DNA of 5,311 nucleotides from Pseudomonadota bacterium (lineage in GTDB: Bacteria; Pseudomonadota; Gammaproteobacteria; Burkholderiales; Burkholderiaceae_B): contig JAEWJD010000056.1 in assembly GCA_023386765.1 (NCBI GenBank), positions 1 to 5,311 on the forward strand, in the 5' to 3' direction. A program made the translations under genes and the position numbers. Below, piece after piece: positions 1-5,311 of the stretch. How positions within the stretch are numbered: the stretch's first letter is position 1; each line of letters opens with the position of its first letter. The notes beneath the pieces were generated by a model. The model was not told where the DNA came from, did no database searches, and saw only the letters and a program-made list of their open reading frames with translations.

Positions 1-735
<735 letters not shown>

Positions 736-747
736 AGCCGGCCAGCC

Positions 748-1164
748 TCAGAAGAAGGGCTTGACCACCGCCAGCATGATGACCATCACGGCCAACAGGA
801 AGACCAACGCCCCCGACAGGCCCATCCAGCCTGGTGGCTGATAGTCCGGGTCACGGGCCAGGCGGCCCAGTACCCGGGTCTGCCACAGCTGCAGCACCGT
901 CAGCACGGCCACCAAGGCCATCTTGATGTCGAGCCAGGGCTGGCCTAGCCAGCCCACCATCTTGGCCATCACCAGGCCGAACACCCAGGTCAGCGCCATC
1001 GCGGGCAACACCAGGCGATGATTCCACTTGCGCAGGCCCGCCAGCGAACCGGGCTGGCGGTTGGCGCTGGCGAAACCATTGGCCGAAGCAAGCAGCAACA
1101 GGCCAACCACCCAGATCGTGATCGCCAGGATGTGCAGCAGCCTGACGCTGGAATACAGCAACAT
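748..1164 (-). CDS. Small four-helix membrane protein, HemJ/CopD superfamily-like
   Basis: This 138-residue integral membrane protein has four predicted hydrophobic helices, at about residues 5-27, 51-70, 79-99 and 115-136. The pattern resembles HemJ (UPF0093, protoporphyrinogen oxidase) and the CopD-type domain: a His in helix 1 (LLHILAITIW, His11), LTWVFGL in helix 2 (58-64), WLDIKMALV with Lys81 opening helix 3, and a C-terminal VVKPF. It lacks the YLPRLFVYH-like segment that classic HemJ carries after helix 1, so a role in haem synthesis is not secure; a generic CopD-family annotation is safer. The exact substrate or cofactor is unknown. The start ATG lies 19 bp after the Bug gene stop, with AGGGA at 1173-1177 (8-nt spacing) as a modest ribosome-binding site, so it is probably co-transcribed with the Bug gene. 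It converges on glpK. Being a real gene is well supported by length, helix pattern and spacing; the function is not. Confidence 0.78.
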   Translation of the reverse strand: MLLYSSVRLLHILAITIWVVGLLLLASANGFASANRQPGSLAGLRKWNHRLVLPAMALTWVFGLVMAKMVGWLGQPWLDIKMALVAVLTVLQLWQTRVLGRLARDPDYQPPGWMGLSGALVFLLAVMVIMLAVVKPFF

Positions 1165-1183
1165 CGGGCGGGTCCCTGTCAGG

Positions 1184-2197
1184 TCAGTTCAGGCTGGCGC
1201 CCGAAGCCTTGACGATTTCCTGGTACTTGTCTTTCTCGGTTTTGACGAAGTCGCGGAATGCCTGGGAGGACATGGGGGCCTGCTCCGAGCCCATGATGAG
1301 CAGACGCTCGCGCACCTCGGGTCGCTGCATCGCCTGCGCATAAGCCTGATTGAGCTTCTCGACCACCGGCGCCGGGACGCCACCGGTCGTGAAGACGCCG
1401 AACCAGGTACTCAGGTCGAAATCCTTCACGCCAGCTTCCTGCACGGTCGGCACATCGGCCAGCAACGAAGAACGTTGAGCCGTGGTCACTGCCAGCGCCT
1501 TGACCTTGCCGTCCTTGATGAGCGGCGCGGCGGCGGCCAGGTTGTCGAACATGAAGTCGGACTGGCCTGCCAGCAGGGCAAGCTGCGCCGGCGCTGCACC
1601 CTGGTAAGGCACGTGCACGGCATCGATACCGGCGCGGACTTTGAGCAGTTCGCCCGACAGATGGCCGGCGCTGCCATTGCCACCCGAGCCGTAATTCAGG
1701 CTGCCGGGGTGCTTCTTGGCATAGTCGAGCAGATCAGCCAGGCTGTTGATGCCATGCCGCTGCGCGAAATCAACGTTCATGACCAGCACATTGGGCACCG
1801 ACGCCACAATGGTGACCGGCTCGAAATCCTGAATCGGATCAAAGGGCAGGTTGGCGAACAAGAAGGGGTTGATGGCATGCGTGGCCACCGCGCCCATCAC
1901 CAGGGTGTAGCCATCCGGCGTAGCCTTGGCGACAAAATCGGCACCGATGTTGCCGCCCGCCCCCGCCTTGTTCTCGACCACCACCGGCTGGCCCAGAGAG
2001 TCGCGCACCTTCTCGGCCAGCAGCCGGGCCATGGTGTCCAGCGGACCGCCGGGCGGATAGGGCACGATGAAACGCAGCGGTTTGGAGGGGTAGTCGGTCT
2101 GGGCGGCTACGGGCGCCATCAGCGCACAGCTGGCAGCCAGGGCCACGGCGCCGCCAAGCAGCGCACGGCGCGTGGCAGACACGAAAGAGCGGGGCAT
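1184..2197 (-). CDS. Bug-family (TctC-like) periplasmic solute-binding protein
   Basis: This is a periplasmic binding protein of the Bordetella uptake gene family, the extracytoplasmic receptors related to TctC of tripartite tricarboxylate transporters; they usually bind carboxylated small molecules. Length is 337 residues, normal for the family. The N-terminus has a signal peptide: basic MPRSFVSATRR, a hydrophobic run to about residue 30, and a likely cleavage after PVAA (about residue 32). The TRRALL stretch makes Tat export possible, though Sec is equally plausible. Mature-protein hallmarks are the ligand-loop motif PYPPGGPLDTMAR (46-58), ENKAGAGGNIGADFVA (75-90) with TPDGYTL (93-99), YGSGGNGSAGHLSGE (169-183), HVPYQG (195-200) and ADVPTVQEAG (247-256). 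The ATG has a good ribosome-binding site, GGAG at 2204-2207 with 6-nt spacing. No TctA or TctB membrane partner is in view, so it is an orphan receptor, as most Bug proteins are. The ligand cannot be deduced from sequence alone. It lies 76 bp downstream of aapP, behind a terminator-like hairpin, and 19 bp upstream of the HemJ/CopD-like gene. Confidence 0.93.
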   Translation of the reverse strand: MPRSFVSATRRALLGGAVALAASCALMAPVAAQTDYPSKPLRFIVPYPPGGPLDTMARLLAEKVRDSLGQPVVVENKAGAGGNIGADFVAKATPDGYTLVMGAVATHAINPFLFANLPFDPIQDFEPVTIVASVPNVLVMNVDFAQRHGINSLADLLDYAKKHPGSLNYGSGGNGSAGHLSGELLKVRAGIDAVHVPYQGAAPAQLALLAGQSDFMFDNLAAAAPLIKDGKVKALAVTTAQRSSLLADVPTVQEAGVKDFDLSTWFGVFTTGGVPAPVVEKLNQAYAQAMQRPEVRERLLIMGSEQAPMSSQAFRDFVKTEKDKYQEIVKASGASLN

Positions 2198-2215
2198 CAG
2201 AGTCTCCGGGCAGGG

Positions 2216-2246
2216 AAAAGGGCAACCGCCAGGGGTGGCGGTGCCC
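2216..2246 (-). terminator. Probable intrinsic terminator after the amino-acid ABC transporter genes
   Basis: Read on the minus strand, GGGCACCGCC (2246-2237) pairs with GGCGGTTGCCC (2230-2220) as ten G/C-rich base pairs with one bulged base and a six-base loop. TTTT follows directly at 2219-2216. The hairpin starts 27 bp after the aapP stop, where an operon terminator would be expected. The T-run is short and followed by CCC, so termination may be partial. It ends only 8 bases before the ribosome-binding site of the Bug gene, so it could instead act as a leader attenuator for that gene. No T-run follows the hairpin on the plus strand. Confidence 0.65.
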
Positions 2247-2273
2247 GTAGCATAACGCAGCGCTCGCCCGAGC

Positions 2274-3014
2274 CTAGTGCAGGATCTGGCTCAGGAAGAG
2301 CTGGGTGCGTTCGTTCTGAGGATTGTCAAAGAAGGCATCGGGCGTGTTCTGTTCGATGATTTCGCCACGATCCATGAAGATCACGCGGTTGGCCACCTTG
2401 CGCGCGAACCCCATTTCGTGGGTGACGCAAAGCATGGTCATGCCGCTCTCCTGGGCCAGACTGACCATCACGTCGAGCACTTCCTTGACCATTTCCGGAT
2501 CGAGCGCCGAAGTCGGCTCGTCGAACAGCATGATCTTGGGGCTCATGCACAAGGACCGGGCGATGGCCACGCGCTGCTGCTGCCCGCCGGAGAGCTGGCC
2601 GGGGAACTTGTGCGCCTGATCAGGAATACGCACCCGTTCGAGGTACTTCATGGCGGTGGCTTCGGCTTCGGCGCGCGGTTTCTTCAGTACCCATACCGGG
2701 CCCAGCGTAAGGTTTTCCAGCACCGTCAGGTGGGGAAACAGGTTGAAGTGCTGAAAGACCATCCCGACATCCTTGCGGATGGTCTCGATATGCTTCAGGT
2801 CGTTGGTCAGCTCGGTGCCATCGACGATGATCCTGCCCTTCTGGTGCTCTTCGAGCCGGTTGATGCAACGGATCATGGTCGACTTGCCGGACCCCGACGG
2901 GCCGCAGATCACGATGCGCTCGCCTGGCGCCACGTCCAGGTTGATGTTGCGCAAGACGTGGAACTGGCCGTACCACTTGTTGACGTCCTGCAGGCGGATG
3001 ATGGCATCTGACAT
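2274..3014 (-). CDS. aapP: Amino-acid ABC transporter ATP-binding protein (AapP/GltL/GlnQ type)
   Basis: This is the cytoplasmic ATPase that powers polar amino-acid import, working as a homodimer beneath the AapQ-AapM permease pair. Length is 246 residues, normal for the GlnQ/GltL/AapP group. All nucleotide-binding elements are intact: A-loop Tyr15, Walker A GPSGSGKST (38-46), Q-loop Gln88 in VFQHFNLFPH, signature LSGGQQQR (141-148), Walker B IMLFDE with catalytic Glu166, D-loop SALD (169-172) and switch His199 in VTHEMGFA. The HFNLFPHLTVLEN segment (89-101) is typical of the polar amino-acid subgroup. The ATG is preceded by GGGAG at 3022-3026 with 7-nt spacing. It lies 48 bp after aapM, and that gap holds a hairpin with a T-run that could tune its level relative to the permeases. 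The substrate is set by the binding protein, which is outside the window; the aapP symbol rests on the neighbouring long AapM/AapQ-type permeases rather than on this protein, which alone could equally be gltL or glnQ. Confidence 0.95.
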   Translation of the reverse strand: MSDAIIRLQDVNKWYGQFHVLRNINLDVAPGERIVICGPSGSGKSTMIRCINRLEEHQKGRIIVDGTELTNDLKHIETIRKDVGMVFQHFNLFPHLTVLENLTLGPVWVLKKPRAEAEATAMKYLERVRIPDQAHKFPGQLSGGQQQRVAIARSLCMSPKIMLFDEPTSALDPEMVKEVLDVMVSLAQESGMTMLCVTHEMGFARKVANRVIFMDRGEIIEQNTPDAFFDNPQNERTQLFLSQILH

Positions 3015-3027
3015 GCCTAGACTCCCG

Positions 3028-3055
3028 AAAAATTCACCGGCCGCCAGGCGGCCGG
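3028..3055 (-). promoter_or_regulatory. Intra-operon hairpin with T-run between aapM and aapP
   Basis: The 48-bp gap between the second permease gene and the ATPase gene contains a near-perfect palindrome, CCGGCCGC-CTG-GCGGCCGG on the minus strand (3055-3037): eight G/C pairs around a three-base loop. It is followed by TGAA and then TTTTT (3032-3028), and soon after by the aapP ribosome-binding site (3026-3022). The layout resembles an intrinsic terminator, but its place inside a transporter operon suggests a leaky attenuator or an mRNA processing or 3'-stabilising element. The four bases between stem and T-run would weaken termination. A protein-binding palindrome or a dispersed genomic repeat is also possible. 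Confidence 0.5.
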
Positions 3056-3062
3056 CACATGC

Positions 3063-4160
3063 TTAGCGTTGATGGCCGGTCGCCAGACGGCGTTCCAGGT
3101 TCTGGCTGTAGCGCGACATCGAATAGCAGAAGACGAAGTAGATCAGCGAGATGAAGATATAGGCCTCAATGCCGAACCCGCGCCATGCCGCATCCGACAG
3201 CGCCGCCTTGGCCGCGAGCGTCAGGTCGAAAATGCCGATGATGACCACCAGCGATGTGTCCTTGAACAAGGAAATGAAGATGCTCACCAAAGGCGGGATG
3301 ACGATCTTGAGCGCTTGCGGCAACACGATCTTGCCCATTTTCTGCCAGTAACTCAGGCCGAGCGAGTCGGCACCCTCGTACTGGCCCTTGGGAATGGCCT
3401 GCAGCCCGCCGCGCACGGTCTCGGCGATATAGGCGGCAGCAAACATGATGATGGCGATCTGCGCCCGCAGCAGTTTGTCGATCGAGAATCCCTCGGGCAG
3501 GAAGAGCGGCAGCATCACCGAGGACATGAACAGCAGGCTGATCAGCGGCACGCCACGAATCAGCTCGATGTAGACCACGCACAGCGCCTTGATCGCCGGC
3601 ATGTCGGAGCGCCGCCCCAAGGCCAGCAACACGCCGAACGGGAAGGCGAAGGCAATGCCAAAGGTCGATAGGATCAGGGTCAGCGGCAGGCCGCCCCAGC
3701 GCGCATTCTCGACATAGGTCAAGCCCAGCACGCCGCCCCACATCAACACCGCCACCACGCTCAGCCCCACCACCCAGATGAGGATGAGCACAGGCCGCCA
3801 GAAGCGCCGCATGCCGCTCATGATGATGACGGCGATCAGCACGAACATGGCAATCAGGGGACGCCATTGTTCGTCGTAGGGGTAGGTGCCGAACAGGATC
3901 AGGCGATGCTTTTCGACGATGAAGGCCCAGCAGGCCCCGCCCGAGGCGCGGCAGGTCTGGGCATCAGGGGCGCTGAAATCGGCCCGGATGAAGGCCCACT
4001 CGACCAGGGCCGGCACCAGCATGATGAGCAGCCAGGCCAGCAGCACCGTGGTCAGGACGGACAGGGGCGACGAGAACAGGCGTGTCTTCAGCCAGGCCCA
4101 GGGACCGGTATGTTGGCGCGGAGGCAGATCGTCGCGATCGGTTTGCGTTGCGGGGCTCAT
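3063..4160 (-). CDS. aapM: Amino-acid ABC transporter permease, second subunit (AapM-like)
   Basis: This is an inner-membrane permease of the HisM/GltK family, one half of the translocation channel for amino-acid uptake. At 365 residues it is much longer than GltK-type permeases (about 220-250) and fits the AapM/BztC group, which has extra N-terminal membrane segments. Hydrophobic segments are seen at about 35-58, 101-116, 122-142, 157-181, 188-222, 233-247, 295-310 and 331-348. The first periplasmic loop carries CRASGGACWAF (70-80) and FGTYPYDEQWRP (90-101), which recall the AapM subgroup. The ATPase-docking EAA loop is clear at 262-281, running from EGADSLGL to KIVLP and continuing QALKIVIPP. 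The polar N-terminus (1-25) is cytoplasmic. The ATG is one base after the aapQ stop, with GGAG at 4168-4171 (7-nt spacing) inside the aapQ coding sequence. The stop is TAA. Confidence 0.92.
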   Translation of the reverse strand: MSPATQTDRDDLPPRQHTGPWAWLKTRLFSSPLSVLTTVLLAWLLIMLVPALVEWAFIRADFSAPDAQTCRASGGACWAFIVEKHRLILFGTYPYDEQWRPLIAMFVLIAVIIMSGMRRFWRPVLILIWVVGLSVVAVLMWGGVLGLTYVENARWGGLPLTLILSTFGIAFAFPFGVLLALGRRSDMPAIKALCVVYIELIRGVPLISLLFMSSVMLPLFLPEGFSIDKLLRAQIAIIMFAAAYIAETVRGGLQAIPKGQYEGADSLGLSYWQKMGKIVLPQALKIVIPPLVSIFISLFKDTSLVVIIGIFDLTLAAKAALSDAAWRGFGIEAYIFISLIYFVFCYSMSRYSQNLERRLATGHQR

Positions 4161-4171
4161 CTCAACGCTCC
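4158..4171 (-). promoter_or_regulatory. Translation-coupling junction of aapQ and aapM, with overlapping ribosome-binding site
   Basis: On the minus strand the junction reads TGAGATG: the aapQ stop (4164-4162), one base, then the aapM start (4160-4158). The aapM ribosome-binding site GGAG (4171-4168) lies within the last codons of aapQ. This spacing commonly lets a terminating ribosome re-initiate, which would keep the two permease halves at matched levels. The positions are seen directly; coupling is inferred. Confidence 0.6.
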
Positions 4172-5311
4172 ACCAGCGCGATGCGCTTGTTGTACCAGTT
4201 CATGAAGACCGAGATCGACAGGCTGACCGTCAGGTAGGCCGCCATGATGATCAGGATGCCCTCGATCGCCTGCCCGGTCTGGTTGAGGGTGGTATTGACC
4301 ACGGAGACGATATCCGGGTAGCCGATGGCCACGGCCAGCGAGCTGTTCTTGGTGAGGTTGAGGTACTGACTGGTCATGGGCGGGATGATCACCCGCAGGG
4401 CCTGGGGCAGCACCACCAGGCGCAGCACCAGCGGACGGCGCAGGCCCAGGGCGCCGGCAGCCTCCCATTGGCCGCTGTTGACGGCCTGGATACCGGAGCG
4501 CACCACTTCGGCGATGAAGGCCGAGGTGTAGATCACCAGCCCGGCCAGCAATGCGGCGAACTCCGGTGTTAGCGTCAGGCCGCCCTGGAAATTGAAGCCC
4601 TTGAGCTGGGGCATGTCGAGCGCCAGCGAGGCACCGCTCAGCAGCCAACCGGCCACCGGCAAGCCGATCAGCAGGCCTATTGCCGCCCGCCCGAGGGGGA
4701 AGACCTTGCCGGTGTCCTGCTGGCGTTTGCGCGACCAGTGCCCCAGCACCAGGATGGCCACGATGGCCAGCCCCAGGCCAAGCAGCATGGCGTCCAGCGA
4801 GCCGCCCTCCAGGCCTGGCACCTTGATGCCCCGGTTGGAGATGAACACCCCCGGCAAGGGGTTGTGCGCCTGGCGCGGCCCCGGCATGTTCTCGGTGATC
4901 AGGGCATACCAGAAGAACAGTTGCAGCAGCAGCGGCACGTTGCGCATGACCTCGACGTAGAGCGAGGTCAGCCGGGCCACCAGCCAGTTCTTGGACAGCC
5001 GCCCGATACCGATCGCGATGCCCAGCAGGGTGGCCAGCACGATGCCGATCACGGCCACGCGCAAGGTGTTGAGCAAGCCCACCACGATGGCGCGGCCATA
5101 GGTGTCGGAGGGGTTGTAGGGAATCAGACTTTCGCCAATCGCGAAACCGGCCTCGCGGTCGAGAAAGCCGAAGCCGGTGGAGATGTTGCGCACCGCCAGG
5201 TTGTGCAAGGTGTTGGACACCAGGAACCAGGCGCCCAGCGCGACCAGGGCCAGCGCAACCACCTGGTAGATCACCGAGCGCAGCCCGGGATCATTCCAGC
5301 TCAGGCGGCGC
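4162..5311 (-). CDS. aapQ: Amino-acid ABC transporter permease, first subunit (AapQ-like; N-terminus outside window)
   Basis: This is an inner-membrane permease of the HisM/GltJ family, partner of AapM in the channel. The frame stays open to the right edge. The only candidate start in view is a GTG at 5274-5272, but the codons before it read RRLSWNDPGLRS, which looks like the family's cytoplasmic N-terminal sequence, so the true start is beyond base 5311. At least 382 residues are visible, in line with AapQ/BztB (about 400) and longer than simple GltJ permeases. Numbering from that GTG, hydrophobic segments lie near 3-22, 65-90, 103-125, 163-178, 196-217, 237-258, 305-325 and 338-358. A long periplasmic stretch around 128-160 contains FISNRGIKVPGL. 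The EAA ATPase-docking loop is intact: EAAGALGLRRPLVLRLVVLP at 271-290, then QALRVIIPPM. RNVPLLLQLFFWY (111-123) is typical of polar amino-acid permeases. The upstream neighbour is expected to be the binding protein aapJ, not seen here. Confidence 0.92.
   Translation of the reverse strand, partial: RRLSWNDPGLRSVIYQVVALALVALGAWFLVSNTLHNLAVRNISTGFGFLDREAGFAIGESLIPYNPSDTYGRAIVVGLLNTLRVAVIGIVLATLLGIAIGIGRLSKNWLVARLTSLYVEVMRNVPLLLQLFFWYALITENMPGPRQAHNPLPGVFISNRGIKVPGLEGGSLDAMLLGLGLAIVAILVLGHWSRKRQQDTGKVFPLGRAAIGLLIGLPVAGWLLSGASLALDMPQLKGFNFQGGLTLTPEFAALLAGLVIYTSAFIAEVVRSGIQAVNSGQWEAAGALGLRRPLVLRLVVLPQALRVIIPPMTSQYLNLTKNSSLAVAIGYPDIVSVVNTTLNQTGQAIEGILIIMAAYLTVSLSISVFMNWYNKRIALVER

Noticed and set aside
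2099..2197. Lipobox in the Bug leader (LAASC, Cys24)
   Set aside because: The -3 residue is Ala rather than Leu/Val/Ile, and the hydrophobic core continues past the Cys to a good signal peptidase I site at about residue 32.
2249..2277. Possible promoter for the Bug gene with TATGCT (2254-2249, minus strand) as -10
   Set aside because: The -35 position at 17-bp spacing reads CTAGGC, unlike TTGACA, and transcription would pass straight into the terminator-like hairpin. Too weak to annotate.
1028..2359. Long plus-strand open frame (443 codons) antisense to the Bug gene
   Set aside because: It lies opposite a gene with clear family motifs, signal peptide and ribosome-binding site. Its translation is rich in Arg, Gly and His with no recognisable domain, as expected from the G/C-biased third positions of the real gene.
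2277..3011. Plus-strand open frame spanning almost all of aapP in antisense
   Set aside because: It mirrors the ATPase gene end to end. Its translation has no motif or plausible membrane or catalytic pattern, while the minus strand encodes an intact ABC ATPase.
3069..3671. Plus-strand open frame antisense to aapM
   Set aside because: It is a charged, His/Gln/Arg-rich translation opposite hydrophobic permease codons, a usual shadow of high-GC membrane protein genes.
3886..4572. Plus-strand open frame across the aapM-aapQ junction
   Set aside because: It crosses two real genes on the other strand, shows no domain and has low-complexity Asp/His/Gln-rich content.

Overview
The window reads as ordinary chromosomal DNA from a high-GC betaproteobacterium, most likely Burkholderiales and plausibly Alcaligenaceae (Bordetella/Achromobacter-like). 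The reasons are strong G/C preference at third codon positions, an orphan Bug-type periplasmic binding protein (a family greatly expanded in that group), and Aap-type amino-acid ABC transporter subunits. The taxonomic call is inference from gene content; no rRNA or other marker is present.

Layout, left to right. Bases 1-735 (+) hold the C-terminal half of glycerol kinase (glpK), whose 5' half lies outside the window. Everything else is on the minus strand and is read from right to left. Bases 5311-4162 are the first permease of a general or polar amino-acid ABC transporter (AapQ-like; its N-terminus runs off the right edge). Bases 4160-3063 are the second permease (AapM-like) and 3014-2274 the ATPase (AapP-like). 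Next come a Bug-family solute-binding protein (2197-1184) and a small four-helix membrane protein of the HemJ/CopD type (1164-748), which ends 12 bp from the convergent glpK stop.

How the genes work together. AapQ, AapM and AapP would form the inner-membrane permease heterodimer and its ATPase. The periplasmic binding protein AapJ is not in the window and would be expected just beyond the right edge, upstream of aapQ. The permease genes are separated by one base (stop-G-start), which suggests translational coupling. Two hairpins followed by T-runs on the minus strand deserve attention. One lies between aapM and aapP (3028-3055) and may act as an intra-operon attenuator or mRNA processing/stability element. 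The other (2216-2246) lies after aapP and looks like the operon terminator; it sits immediately upstream of the ribosome-binding site of the Bug gene.

Nothing here amounts to a previously undescribed system. There are no mobile elements, CRISPR arrays, tRNA/rRNA genes or unexplained gaps over 300 bases; the longest non-coding stretch is 76 bp. The main points for a second look are the two hairpins, the juxtaposition of the Bug protein with the amino-acid transporter, and the uncharacterised HemJ/CopD-like membrane protein.
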